Of a stretch of 64,000 nucleotides of DNA, positions 45,901 through 57,110 are shown one piece after another. Position numbers and translations under genes: made by a program. The stretch comes from Lichtheimia corymbifera B2541 (taxonomy: Eukaryota; Mucoromycota; Mucoromycetes; Mucorales; Lichtheimiaceae). The stretch is taken from assembly GCA_000697475.1 (NCBI GenBank), contig JNEU01001102.1:124001-188000 (forward strand). The letters are read 5' to 3'. Positions within the stretch are counted from its first letter, which is position 1, and every line of letters begins with the position of its first letter. The notes under the pieces are model-generated. The model was not told the origin of the DNA, searched no databases, and saw only the letters and a program-made list of their open reading frames with translations.

Positions 45901-47030
45901 CAATTCGTCAATTGCACCACTCTATCCACGGCTGCTGGAGAATCGCCCGCCTCTCGTATAAACTCCAAAAGATTCGCTAGCACAAACAGGTGTCCATTGC
46001 CTTGTAATGCATCCAATAAAATCTCATAGACATCATTCTTTGTCTTGAACAGTGAAAAGACAGTATCCACGTCTGCCAATTTCTGTAGGTGTTGCACAAT
46101 CATTTTGTTGACCATGGTTGTAATCAAGGGTACTGAAAGAACAGAGGTGATGGTGTAAACAAGGCGTGATTCTCGTTGATCCTCAGTGATGGATGATTCG
46201 AGAGGGAATAAGCAGATGCGAGCCATTGTTGTGAGCCAAAGTTGTAAGGAACGTAGCTCTTTGGTATCATCGGATGAAGAGAGTGATCCTCCACTCCTCG
46301 CCTTTCTTTGTTCGAGCTTGGCAGCACGTTCAACGCGTCGTATCATGGCATCTCGTGGGTTGAATGAAAGTAAGCAATCGTCTAGAATACTTTGTGCTGA
46401 AAGTAAAAGGGATTCGGCTGGATGTGGTATTGTATGCTGCATGTTGAAGGGGTACTTGACAATGAATGTCTTTGGATTCAGGTAGTGCAATAACAAATTC
46501 AACTCAGGTCCTGCAAGATACATGTCGGTCATTGTGGTCCCTGCACATACTCGTTCGAGACATTGTCGCAACACATACTTCAAGTATCCAAGTGCACGTT
46601 CATTATATCGGTTGTCAAGGAGAAGCGAATGATACATGTAGTACTGTCCACTACTCTCATCGTTGGTGGTACTGGATGGTTCTGGTGCTCGGTGCTTTGC
46701 TGCTAGGCATTTACATACTGCTACAAGTCGTTTGTTGTTGGGTTGTCGTCGTGGCTCATGTCGACACAAGAAGCAATAAATGCCAACCAGTCGATAGCAT
46801 TCCACAATGGTGAGAGAATGGTCATCCAGTTGCTTATCCCACGAGGTCCAACATTCGTTCAATGCTCTTCGTTGTCGACAATGTCGCTGCCACCATTGTT
46901 GTAAAAGGCGTGCTGCTCTTTCTTGTTTGGTCTGCGTTTCCTTTTCCAAACGTTCTTTTTCTCGACGTTGTCTCTCGATTCGTGTACGTTCAACAAAGGC
47001 TTTTTTGTCTTGGTTGGTAGGAGTGAACAT
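42966..47030 (-). CDS. HUL5: HECT-type E3 ubiquitin ligase (HUL5/UBE3B family)
   Basis: Extends ubiquitin chains on misfolded or proteasome-bound proteins. Thirteen exons: 47030-45313, 45240-44660, 44604-44563, 44503-44358, 44304-44148, 44084-44005, 43948-43776, 43722-43694, 43634-43489, 43435-43263, 43196-43174, 43105-43064, 43000-42966; 1114 aa. The N-terminus has a charged helix and an IQ-like stretch (AARLLQQWWQRHCRQRR), as in UBE3B. The HECT domain includes EEAGIDQGGPFK, FEFIGKVIGKAIYEGIL, ISGEDTDFDIADLRQHT, KFVTSCSKPPLGGF, and the catalytic Cys (about C1082) in RLPTASTCFNLLKLP, and ends LLYAINANTGFELS as in the family. The intron after 44563 uses a GC donor. Small 23- and 42-nt exons surround the catalytic Cys. 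Confidence 0.95.
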
Positions 47031-47388
47031 GATAAAGATTCGGTCCTCACCCCGTTCTCTCGTCGTTTGGCAGGCACAAATCCCGCCTTCACAACCACTG
47101 TCATTTTACACCCACTTGCCCATTATTAGTATTCATGACAACGCTTAAGATGGTAAGCGGGATATAACCTGTGATTGATATTGGAATGGACATACTTATA
47201 CCACCTGCAGAAAAAAACCAGCTTTCAAGTGGCAGGTGGATTTATCACTTCAACTCGGGTACTCCAAGATGCTTGACCACTTTATCAGTTGGATCCATCA
47301 TGGCAACAATTCCCACGCCCACTCACATATAAACAAGGCTGTTGTCGTCAACACTATTATACGCTATTTCTTTCTATCTGAAGCATCA
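47031..47388. promoter_or_regulatory. Divergent upstream region with TATA at 47328-47333
   Basis: Between the HECT gene start (minus) and the family gene (plus). TATAAA at 47328-47333 is 56 nt before the plus-strand ATG. From about 47216 onward the sequence is shared with 30570 onward. Confidence 0.55.
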
Positions 47389-47913
47389 ATGGCCTTTGGT
47401 AAGTCTCAAGGATGGTATTTATGTGATCTCCAAAATGAGAGTACTCATGCATTCATCCATGTAGCTCATATCACTGCTTTACCGCTTGAGGTGATCATTC
47501 ATTCGGCTGTGCTCCTTGATGGATCCTTTGTGGTAGGTATATATAACTATCGTTTATATGCTGATATATGTTATTGAAAGGATGCCTTGTACATTTGTAG
47601 GCAAAAGCAGCCCCAGGCTGATGCGAGATTTGGGACTCCTTTGTTGGCGACAAAAGTACATGCTATTGGAATACATCAAAGGCCAAACACCAAACTTGAT
47701 GGAACCAACTCTGACGTTACTACAAACAATTCATCCCATCATGCAACGTCATATCGGCCGGATGCAATGGCATCAACCGTAAAAGGGATACAAAATGCAA
47801 GCAGTAAGGCTTATGGCGAAGTCAAGCGGTTACAACTGTCACCACGCACCTTTTCATGGCTGCGAATATTGTTTTCGGGCCAAACAATTGGTCCCATAAG
47901 GTTCAACGAGTAG
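47389..47913 (+). CDS. Copy of a multi-copy Mucoromycota-type family gene, probably truncated
   Basis: Preferred model: exons 47389-47398, 47465-47532 and 47611-47913 (127 codons with stop). The first exon is ATG-GCC-TTT-G|GTAAGT. The second reads AHITALPLEVIIHSAVLLDG. The third contains 'RFGTPLLATKVHAIGIHQRP' and 'YRPDAMASTVKGIQ...SKAYGEVKRLQLSP', which fits the '(K/Y)RPD....YGEVK' block I recall from this family. An alternative splice (donor after 47536, acceptor at 47601) gives an 87-aa product in another frame. Family members are normally longer; a further piece of the C-terminus appears at 48640-48871, with stops between, so this copy is probably a pseudogene or 5' relic. Function unknown. 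Confidence 0.4.
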
Positions 47914-48640
47914 CAATCAAAACAGTAGGTATAGCCAATACTTTCATGAATCGTTGTCTCATTCAAGATAAATTAATATATAGATACCATGGAAATCTGG
48001 GAGCTACATGGTCGAAGCAATATACAAATGTACTGTTACGACACCCAGCAACTCCCACTCTGTAAGCACAGGAGCTGTTTCCAGTGGGTTACAGATCGGG
48101 ACAATTATGTAACACAACAGCTCAGCATTGCACACGATGTATGTCACGTGTTCAACTGTGTTTCCTGGAACGCAATCTAACATTTATATTATGAGTAGCC
48201 AAGTGCATCTTCTCCAACACGCGTTCACAAAACGTCACGACAAAGGTAACACGACTGCGCCATTCTTATAGCACAATGTTAAATATTTCCACATGGTGTT
48301 ATTAGTGCTGAGGTCCATCAACGTGATGAAATCGATGATTTCTTCGACCCCCTACCTCCTGCAGTCGAACGGGTGCATTATTATTCTTAACATATGCTAC
48401 ACCTTGAGGCTTTCGGTAATGAATATTATACTTATAGATCTCTGATTTCGGGTTACAGCCACCGCCAGATCGCTTAGGTACGGATGACATTGGCTTGGGG
48501 CTTCCACCTCGACCAAGATACGGATTTTATGTCGAAGGCAAGGACATGGCGCAGAAGTTTATCAATATAAGTCGAATGCAAAAGAAAGCTTGACACGGAC
48601 AAAAATGTACGAAGCATCGCATGTCATGGAACTGTTGTAA
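47914..48640. other. Degenerate middle part of the family gene
   Basis: Frames are broken. Short coding-like pieces ('RVAIKTVGIANTFMNRC' around 47910) sit where the middle of the family protein would be. No intact gene. Confidence 0.35.
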
Positions 48641-48871
48641 GTGCAAAGTAGCATTGTTCAACATATGAATGATAACTTGGTGGCGTTCTACATAATGACT
48701 GAAATTGAAAAGTTTCATATCCCAAAGTCTGCCAAGGATGCTGCCGACTTCATCTTCCTCCTACAGCCAATGATGAACATCTTATCTGCGCTTGAGAAAT
48801 GTGTACCGTGCACAACGCCGGTCCTTGTTGAAGAGATGTCTCGACCTACGCTTGCAACACCAGAGTTCTAA
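48641..48871 (+). pseudogene. C-terminal fragment of the same gene family
   Basis: Open frame ending in TAA, with 'NDNLVAFYIMTEIEKFHIPK' followed by SAKDAADFIFLL and ending 'EEMSRPTLATPEF'. The 'FY-(L/M)-E...I-IP.S..D...F' layout and RPT near the end fit the C-terminus of the family whose other parts lie at 31.35-31.94 and 47.39-47.91 kb. There is no start of its own. Confidence 0.45.
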
Positions 48872-49161
48872 CAAATAACCCAGCCAGAAAAACGCCCATC
48901 ACATTTATCAATTATATGTAGCAGTATTCATGTATGACTTTATTGCAATTAAAGACAAGATGTTCCCCTGTTCCTAAACAGTAATACTGGCTTTTGGTGA
49001 ATGAAGCAGTCATTGATGTATTATGATGTTTGTGGCATGGCATACATACTGTTTAATTAAGATCCGGCGTGTGGCCTGTGGGTTGTCAAATGCCGCTTCT
49101 TCAATCTGCTGCTGGCAATTTTTGGCGGCTTGGTTGGCTCTCTTTCTGCTCTATTGCTATC

Positions 49162-50112
49162 ATGTTTCTCGTCGCCGAGCTCGAAGACACGGTCAAGATT
49201 GAACCCAAACACTTTGACAAATCGGACAATGAGGCCATTACTGCTGTTCTAAACCAAAAGTTTGCAAACAAGGTGTGTGGTAAAAGTCATGGAGAGAACA
49301 CGCGAACGAGGAAAAGAAGAAAAAACTGATCAACTATAAAAGGTCATTCCCGATGTGGGTCTCTGCGTTTGTGTACACGACATTCTCGAAGCTAGTCCAG
49401 GGGCCATTCTCCATGGCGACGGTTGCAGCTATATAAAAAGTATGGCAACACGACGATGAGTGCGATCGCACGACAACCTTATTGACGTTTGCTATCTCTT
49501 TTTGATTCAGCTACATTTCGTCTCGTGATATTCCGTCCTTTTGTTGGTGAAGTGATCACAGGTCGTGTAAAGAGTTGTTCTTCTTCTGGTGTTAGAGGTA
49601 TGTTGAATGATGGATAACAGGAATGGAAGAGATGCTGATACATCTATATAGTGACACTAGGCTTTTTCGACGATATCCATATCCCTGCACCAGCATTGCA
49701 ACCAGGATCTGAATTGTAAGTGAATGGATGGATGAGGAGTGCTATATATGAGAGGGTACTGACATACACGTTGATAGTGATCCTGCCGAACAACTTTGGG
49801 TATGGAATTACGAAGGCGAAAAGCTCTACATGGATTTGGATGAACCTATTCGTATTCGCGTATTACGTGAAGTATTCACCGACAAGACTCCAACACCTGC
49901 TACAGCTGCATCCACAGGTCGTCGTCAATCAGCAGCAGATGCATCGGCCACTGCTGACCTCCAAGCCAACTCAGCAAAGATACCACCCTATGCATTGACT
50001 GTAAGTTGAGATCGCAAGTGGAAAGCAAGAGGATATTATTGGGACTCATATGTTTCGCTAGTGCACGATACAAGAAGACGGTCTTGGCTTGCTGTCGTGG
50101 TGGGGTGCATAA
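49162..50112 (+). CDS. RPC25: RNA polymerase III subunit RPC25 (POLR3H)
   Basis: Stalk subunit of Pol III, paired with RPC17. Six exons: 49162-49272, 49343-49439, 49511-49597, 49652-49715, 49778-50000, 50062-50112; 210 aa, as in yeast. N-terminal Rpb7-like domain: [20 protein letters not shown], then '[20 protein letters not shown]' and [23 protein letters not shown]; the OB domain begins [20 protein letters not shown] and includes EQLWVWNY. The end GLLSWW is also family-typical. Start at 49162 is favoured over an upstream in-frame ATG at 49069 by homology. An insertion of about 25 residues (Ala/Thr-rich) sits near residue 170. Confidence 0.94.
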
Positions 50113-50370
50113 TCCAGTATTCCATCCTCCTACCTTGTATTTCTGTAAATATATATACACGCACGCACGCACACACATGTCATTCATCCACAACAGACAT
50201 CGCTCCCCATATGTTGTAATCTCCATCACCATCTTTTGATTAAACAAATCGCATCTCTATTCTCATTAATATCCCTTTGTATACAAGGAAAACGCACATC
50301 TAATTAATATTGACATAGAATAAGATAAATTATAGAGATTTATGCCTATATGCAATTCACGTGATGAGAT

Positions 50371-52242
50371 TCATGCTGTGGAAGGTGATGGGAGATTACT
50401 TACAGGAACCGTCACGTATTCACGTCTTGCCAGCAGCTCCTTGATAAAATTCTTTCGTGATCTAGCCTTACGAGCACGCCATGACCGAGCACATTTGACC
50501 CAAGTAAAGATGCCAACTAGAATTAGGATAATCACACCCGCGACCGCTGATGTCCGAATAAGATTGGCAAACGCAGCACCTTCCTATAGAAATCATTCAA
50601 TCATCACCCCATCCAAACAGCTCCAACGCCATCCTTTTTCCTTACCTCGCGTAACCACCAGCATGTCGAATATAAGCCCACGACCCAGCATGCGCCATTG
50701 CTTCCAGTATTGAGATTGATCCAAAATAAATGATGCAGTGGATTGCTGATGCCTTCATCATGTGGACCATTTTCTAATAGATCGGCTTGTAATACATGGA
50801 AAAGCTGCTTGTTTTGAACGGCCACACGAGGTACATCAAAGACATAATTGTCAGGACACGCAGAAAAGGCTCGGTCATAGGATACATACGTCGCCGTCAA
50901 CACCCACTAATCATTATCACGTGAATAATGCGACCACAACACAAAGTTAAATGAAATGCTTACCTTGTTTGGGTCATCTTTATGCCGACATGCTACACGT
51001 AATAATTCAGTGCACAAGCCCGATCGCCATCTTCCATTCCAACGTTGTATCATTGTGCAATGCGGGTTGCTGCTTGCCATAGGCTGACCCACATCCCAGG
51101 ACCAAATCGTACCAAGGACGTTGTCTTGAAGATGTGTGATGGAGTGATTATTGTTCTTGGTGATGTCCGCTGTATAATTGCTTGTCGTGAAATAAGGAGA
51201 ATATCCACAATAGGTCTATCCTTTATATGAGTCATCTTTTTCTCCCCCTTCTCTTTTTCTTTGTCTTGCTCCTTACCGCTTTAAGCGTTGTATTATATAC
51301 AAAGGGATCACTCGGCCGATCGATCAACGTGGCCCATGATCCATTGTTGGTTGTGCAATGCGAAAGACTTTGCGATAGATTACTTGATGCTGCCACTGCA
51401 GTGACATCCAATAGTTGATTTTCGCCAAATATCATGTCAAGGTCCACACCTGTGTTATAGCCGCTGGAATTGCCCAATTCATTCGATCCCAAGCCTACTA
51501 GTAACTGGACCCGATCGCTGATCAAATTCAGCCATGTTGGCCAACTGTCTTGACCGACGGTGCCATTGCGACGATCCTGCTCGAGTTTGGATGGTGTGTA
51601 GATACGCTCGGTGCCAATGATGTCAATGATGGTATCACTCAAACTATCGCCTTGTTGCTGCTGCCGTGATGCTACGGCATTATTATTACTGGAGGATGAT
51701 TGCAATGGATGTAGGTTGAACACCAAGAACAAAAGATCGGTATCAGCAGGAGCAGCCGAGACGTTGGTGGAGACCATGTAATCATCAACTTGTTGCATAA
51801 ATTGGCGAAAGCTGTTCTCGGATGTGGCACAGGCGTAACTGTTATCATTCATGGTGGCTGCAGGACATAGCTGCCATTGATGTCGTCCTGAATCCCAATA
51901 CAAGTCAAGCACAAGGCGTCGATAGCCCATAGCCATCACTTGTTGCACGTTGGCCAATTTCTGAGTCGAGTAGTCGTTGCCAAAATATGCGGTATTCATA
52001 TTCAACGTCGGCCATAACCATTGATCGATCGTGACATTGAGAGCAAGATCACGTTGCGTACGTAGTGGAACGGTGACATTGTTCGATCCATATGCGAGTC
52101 CTTGGTATGGGCTGGGGTCAGCATAGGTGGTCGGTAACGAGTACGAGAACGAACGACGATGACTATAAAAGGAGGTGTCGGCCAATGAGGACCCGCTCAG
52201 TAACCCCAATAATATAAAGAGCCACAGCAATGGGATGGCCAT
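50371..52242 (-). CDS. MTC6: MTC6-like protein (maintenance of telomere capping 6)
   Basis: Four exons: 52242-51277, 51215-50964, 50906-50646, 50583-50371; 563 aa. Signal peptide MAIPLLWLFILLGLLSGSSL, a large N-glycosylation-rich lumenal part (many NxT/S), and one C-terminal membrane span, LIRTSAVAGVIILILVGIFT, followed by a basic tail: the type I topology of Mtc6. Family-like blocks are 'QRDLALNVTIDQWLWPTLN', YFGND, and LVLDLYWDSGRHQWQLCP. Yeast mtc6 genetically interacts with cdc13; its biochemical role is unknown. A GTAAGT near the 3' end would need a 28-nt intron and is ignored. Identification rests on motif recall and topology. Confidence 0.75.
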
Positions 52243-53039
52243 TACCGCCTCAAAAGTACAGGTTGTTGTTGAAGGAAAAAGAAGAAAGGCCTGTTGTTGT
52301 GTATATGGTACAAAGTGCGGAAAGAAGAAGGGGCGGGTTTCTCTTCTGAAACTACCCGGTCATCGGTACAACCTTCTACGCCATAGCAACCACTTTAAGC
52401 TTCTCGGCATCTATCCCCGCCTTTCCCTTGGATACCGTCGTCATAGATACTGTACTTGCAAAAATAAAGAGGCTGAGATCGAGCATGTAGAAAAGGCCCG
52501 ATGATTGGGACCTTCTAGGTTGTTGTTGATGGAACATATCATGTATAGTGATAGACACCTTTGCTCTACTTGATTTTTATGTACACATAGCTATTGTCTA
52601 CAATGGTGATGACGGTTGGAGTGAGTGAATGATTTCAGTATAATCCCAGTGGAGGATTTAACTTACGCCCAACATAGGCAGCAAACTGAGGAAATTTTAT
52701 AACCGGGACGACTGGACACACACCTCTTTCTCCCATTCACGGCATCCCCATCATGTAAGTTGTTGTTGGTTGTGAAGTTTAAGTATATCGCTAATATTCA
52801 TAAGCAGGGAGTGTGTGTGTGCAGGTGCTGTAGTCAAGGTGATACGTCGCCCTTCTTTTTCGTTTTTATGCCGCGCTACGCTTGTTGGTGCACCAGGTAC
52901 ATTCAAAGCCCAATGTAGCAGAAGAGCTTGTTTCATTGACGTGCTTTTTGTATAGACGACACGATTGCTTTCAAAACGTTGGCTCAGCTGGCTTTTTGCT
53001 TTGGCAGTTTTTCGCTTTCCAGCAACCCAACAACCAAGG
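52243..53039. other. Intergenic, no gene seen
   Basis: MTC6 upstream sequence and unassigned sequence before the retroelement fragment. Short CT- and TG-rich tracts. Frames on the minus strand at 52.75-53.05 kb show no recognisable product. Confidence 0.45.
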
Positions 53040-54080
53040 TCTTTATTCACCAAGAAATGTCCAAGGCATGCCCTCCACCAAGATCTGTCGGCGATATAAG
53101 GTCTATCGTGGGCCTCACAGGGTACTATCGAGGATTCATTCCAAAGTATGCAGATATGATGGCGCCTGTCTCAGATCTATTGAAGAAAGGAAAGATATTT
53201 AAATGGGAGGAACCACAGCAAGAAGCCTTCAATCAAGTCAAGATGTACCTTATTCACTACCCAACAATGGCCTTTCCTGATCAGCAACAAGTGCAAGTGC
53301 TCACCACGGATGCTTCTCACCTTGGACTTGGCGCTGTGTTATCCCAACACCCACCAGGAGAACCGGACAAGGAAAAGGTCATCTCTTATGATTCAAGAAT
53401 TTTACGCGGCCCGGAAACAAGGTATTCTGCTGTCCACCAAGAGGCTTTGGGGACTTTGCCAATACCCCGTCTGGAAAATACCCATTTTACAAGCGATCGA
53501 ACAATGGCAGGAGCTACCGTGTATCCAATTTCGTTTCCCTTGACAATCGCTGGGTAGTGCCGCATAATGTTCCTCTTTGCACAAAATACAATGCCCATAT
53601 CAACGTCGAGATATGCATTGTCGCCCAAGCTGTCAAGTACCTATACAAGTACGTCTTCAAGGGCCACGACAAGGCTTTAACCTCCATGCGACAAAGGTTC
53701 AACCAAACGCAGCAGCAACACCCTCCCCAAGTCCGTGAACCTGTCAATGACATTCAACTTTATCGTGATGCACGATACGTATCCGCATCTGAGGCTCTAT
53801 GGCGTTTGTTCTCTTTCAGCCTCTTCCATCGCTCCCCTGCTGTTTGTTGGGCGGTACACAAGTATCGCCATTATCTTGCTGGTCGCCATTTCATCCTAAG
53901 GACGGATAATGCTGCTGTTTCTTTTGTTATCAACAATACGAAGCCTTCAAAGCTACAACGTTGGGCAGCATTTCTTCAAGACTTTGACTTTGAAGTTCAC
54001 CACATGCCAGGAAGGACAAATCCTGTCAGTGCTCTTTCCCGTTTGGTGACACCCGATACACCTTCCATGTATCATATTAC
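53040..54080 (+). mobile_element. Ty3/gypsy RT-RNase H fragment interrupted by a Helitron fragment
   Basis: 53040-53449 codes the RT thumb/connection and start of RNase H: 'PPPRSVGDIRSIVGLTGYYR' followed by GFIPKYA, then 'LTTDASHLGLGAVLSQ' and RYSAVHQEAL. The RNase H resumes at about 53839 with AVCWAVHKYRHYLAGRHFIL, RTDNAAVSFV and 'QDFDFEVHHMPGRTNPVSAL' followed by SRL. In an intact element these would be adjacent (HQEAL-AVCWAV). The 389 bp between are foreign. No integrase and no LTR were found nearby, so this is a fragment. Confidence 0.9.
53450..53838 (+). mobile_element. Helitron helicase-like (Rep/helicase N-terminal) fragment
   Basis: Inside the gypsy RNase H. Contains DNRWVVPHN, 'KYNAHINVEI' and 'AVKYLYKYVFKGHDKA', then 'YRDARYVSASEALWRLFSF' followed by HRSP. 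These are the landmark blocks of the Helitron helicase-like domain. A stop and frame change separate an upstream piece from DNRWVV. No Helitron ends or HUH motif lie within the insert, so only an internal piece was inserted. Confidence 0.88.
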
Positions 54081-54290
54081 GATCGATGCACCTGATGAAG
54101 TGTTACGACACGTGCTTTTGGACGACGAACCGGATTCGGACTTGATCAAGGAGGTGATACCAGCTAGGAATCGATGCGCTCTGAGGGATCTGGAAATGTA
54201 TATATGAAAAAAGGCAATTGTAGTGGGACAAAGACAATGGAGAAGGCGAAGGATGTAATAATAAATGATGGTATTACTGAATAGGTTGTT
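54081..54290. other. End of gypsy-derived frame and unassigned sequence
   Basis: The frame from the RNase H continues to a stop at 54207 with acidic sequence of no clear family; then non-coding. Confidence 0.4.
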
Positions 54291-54349
54291 GGGCAGGTAA
54301 TGCAGTTTTGGGCATCATCTCTCTTTGGGTTCGACTCCCAGCCTGTACC
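54291..54349 (+). ncRNA. tRNA-like sequence lacking an anticodon arm
   Basis: Acceptor 54291-54297 pairs with 54342-54348 (six of seven positions including one G-U). D-arm stem ATGC/GCAT (54300-54303, 54312-54315) with an 8-nt loop containing GG. T-arm stem TTGGG/CCCAG with loop TTCGACT (54330-54336). GGTTCGACTCC matches the Pol III B box and an A-box-like stretch precedes it. Between the D and T arms are only 9 nt, so the anticodon arm is missing. Likely a tRNA relic, or a SINE or retroelement-associated derivative. Confidence 0.5.
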
Positions 54350-54980
54350 TTTTGGCCATACGGCTCCCTTCTCATGATATATGTTGGTGGTTACTCTTTA
54401 ACGGTTGGGACGATGTGGGACCGTTCTTTCTTTGTGGGATAGGATGAATGAGAACAACAACAAGCCTCTGAGTGGTATGGAGATTATGATATCGATGGTG
54501 ATTCCAGCATGTTTTACGTTCCTTTATTTATGGAGACAACAATGGCACACACAAGCGTGGTTTACTCCTCTTCTTCTCAGCAAGATGGTTTCTACTTGGT
54601 CAATCCCTTGTATCCGGTTGACATGTAGAAGGACGCATGCAGATCCCATTCTTTTCTATTTGTGTCTCAGATATCTCGTGTCCACGACGAAGTAGCTAGA
54701 GGCGTTGTTTATATCCACTTGCACTTAACTAGCTTATTCCTCTCTTCTTGTTGCTTGTCGGTTATAGTCTAGATGGTGCAATAATAAAGTGGCTCCGTTG
54801 TCACTTTTGTAAAGAATATATACCTTTCTGATACAATGAGAGTGGGATGAACTTACCAAGAAAAAGCGTGTTTTAGGGCGAGTGACTAATCACTTGGGTT
54901 TACACAGCTCGTACCCTGCACCCAACATATCATACACATACACCTTGATACAGCTTTTATTCATGTTGTTTATGTACGCA
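54350..54980. other. No gene supported
   Basis: A coding-like frame at 54405-54695 ('MIPACFTFLYLWRQQWH'-type) has no start context, no family and no splice partners; treated as decayed sequence. Confidence 0.35.
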
Positions 54981-55194
54981 CCTTTCCAAAGGCGGTCATC
55001 ATCCCATTTATGCAGCAACCTATCAATGGCGCGTGTGTAACCACCAATACGTGCTATTTCATGCCGAGAGCACCTTGCTTATAGTACTCTCGACACCATC
55101 AATTAGCAGTAACAGCTCCATCATTCGTATTACAGTATAGGCAAAACATACAGGTACCTGCTTCCCAAAATTTTCATAATAAAGCGTAGAGGAT

Positions 55195-56130
55195 TTATGA
55201 GAACGAAATTGATCAGCGTGCCTGAGAGCATGTTGTGTGGAAGTTTCGAGCTATAACCATGCAATCTGAAGCTCATGGACCGCCCAACCTACGTTTTTCC
55301 CCCGTCCGGATCCCCGCATCCAAGATCTTCACAATGAAACATGCAATTTTTAAATGAATGGAGTTGATCAGCATGTTCTAGCGGACCGTCTGACCAAATT
55401 TCAAGTGTGAGATGGGGAATCCCGCGACAATGCATACTAACTGACATTTGATCAATCCGGGCGGGTGCGCAATTTCCGATCCGCATAGTCAATCCCACAT
55501 TATACCCTCCCGTTTAAAATTTTCAAATGAAGCATGATATCTTTATGGGAACGAAGTTGATCAGCATGCCCAAGATCATCTTGTGTGGAAGTTTCAAGTT
55601 TGTGTGGGCAATCTCGAGGATATGGGCCACCCCCTCTACATATAATACCATCCGTTCATCATCCGACGCTCCCATTTTAATTCTCACAATGAAGCCTGCG
55701 ACTTTAATATGAATGGAGTTGATCAGTATATCGATGCCCAGCGCCCTGACCAAGTTTGACGGTGGAGGTGGACAATTGCGGGGGTGTCCACTATACACCC
55801 TACTTGCGTTCCGTACGTCCTAGATTTGGACCGTCCGATTCATAAAATCATCATAATGAACTATGCGATTTTTAAATGAATGGAATTAATCACCATGACT
55901 CAGAGAACTCTCATACCAAGTTTCAAGTTCAAAATGGGGAATCCCAAGGTAATGCATACTAATCGACATTTCAATGAATCCGGGCGGGTGCGAATTTCCG
56001 TCGATCATAGTGAACCCTATATTATACCCTGCCATTCAAAATCTTTAAATGAAACGTGGGTTCTTTATTAAGACAAAGTTGATCAGCATATTCGAAAGCA
56101 TCTTCTGACCAAGTTTGAGGTCAAGGTGAG
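55195..56130 (+). repeat. Satellite-like tandem array with two unit lengths
   Basis: Units marked by GTTGATCAGCATG-like boxes at about 55211, 55366, 55559, 55721, 55888 and 56081. Spacings are 155, 193, 162, 167 and 193 bp. The two 193-bp units share extra internal sequence (CATACTAA...GACATTT...ATCCGGGCGGGTGCG) absent from the shorter ones, which points to a higher-order arrangement. Divergence between units is high. Confidence 0.75.
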
Positions 56131-56149
56131 CAATGTCAACATCATGGAT

Positions 56150-57110
56150 TGATTTACAGTGTGCGTGGATATGCAGGGCAGTGCCTGTCCTATTTGATTT
56201 CCAGCTCTTCCACTCTCTGCTACTTGTCTCTTTCTCCCATTCTCAACTGTTGCCCCATTCAACTACAACTACAACCTGCAAACGATCGTCCTGCTTCAAT
56301 CAATCATGTCAATCCTGCAGTTTCCCTGATCCGATTGTCTTTGACTGAATGGCAAGTCCATGGGCCTGTGCACCACACTACAACACTCGCGTTTCTTGAC
56401 ACTGAACGTTCTCTTGTACACGCTTCTACCACCATCAAACGTAACAGCAGCTGCCATAAGCAAGGTCTTTATTCCATTGTCTCAAACAGCATTCACAGCC
56501 TTGTCACTCTACTACAACACACGCTCTTGCACGCTCCTCTGCCGCGACCAAACATAACAGCCGTTACTATTATCAATGTCTTTTACTCCACTGTCTCAAG
56601 TTACTTGCAGCAACTTGCTTTGGTACATACGGATTACAATGGATGGGATGCCATATCAGCTATCACGTACACCGCAATACAAGCAATCTTCACCTGGACT
56701 GTGATGGAAGAAAATGACCCAGAAAGGTTTGACCAGCAGACGGATGGAAAAGGAAGCTTACCAGCAGCGACCACATGGCAATCTTCAACCAACATATTGG
56801 TTATGGTGGATGGATGCAATCAAGTGCAGCGATGAGATACCCTGGAATGTTGCTTTGGTTACTGGGCGCGTCGTCAGCAGGAACGACCACGTGGATACGG
56901 CTTAGGATGATGATGGGTTGGATGAGATTGGCGAGATGGATCATATCTTGGTGAAAGGTGCTACAGTCATGGACGCTATTGGAATACTCAGGTCAATGCA
57001 TGCAGCAGCTATTTTACAATCATGGATGAAGAATGTTTATGACGGCAGCAATCAAGAATACAATGGCACAGTTATCCCTGTCGACTCGATGTGACACACC
57101 CGTAGCTTAT
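56150..57110 (+). repeat. ~1.1-kb dispersed repeat, copy 2
   Basis: Partner of 7330-8400 in opposite orientation. A 228-codon open frame (56149-56835) runs through it, but the other copy has many frame-breaking indels and the translation has no recognisable domain, so coding is not supported. Confidence 0.75.

Noticed and set aside
50371..50401. Extra 28-nt intron at the 3' end of the MTC6-like gene
   Set aside because: The donor fits consensus, but 28 nt is too short for splicing; the frame reads through to a normal stop.
56149..56835. 228-codon open frame as a gene
   Set aside because: It lies in a dispersed repeat whose other copy has many frame-breaking indels, and no domain is recognisable.
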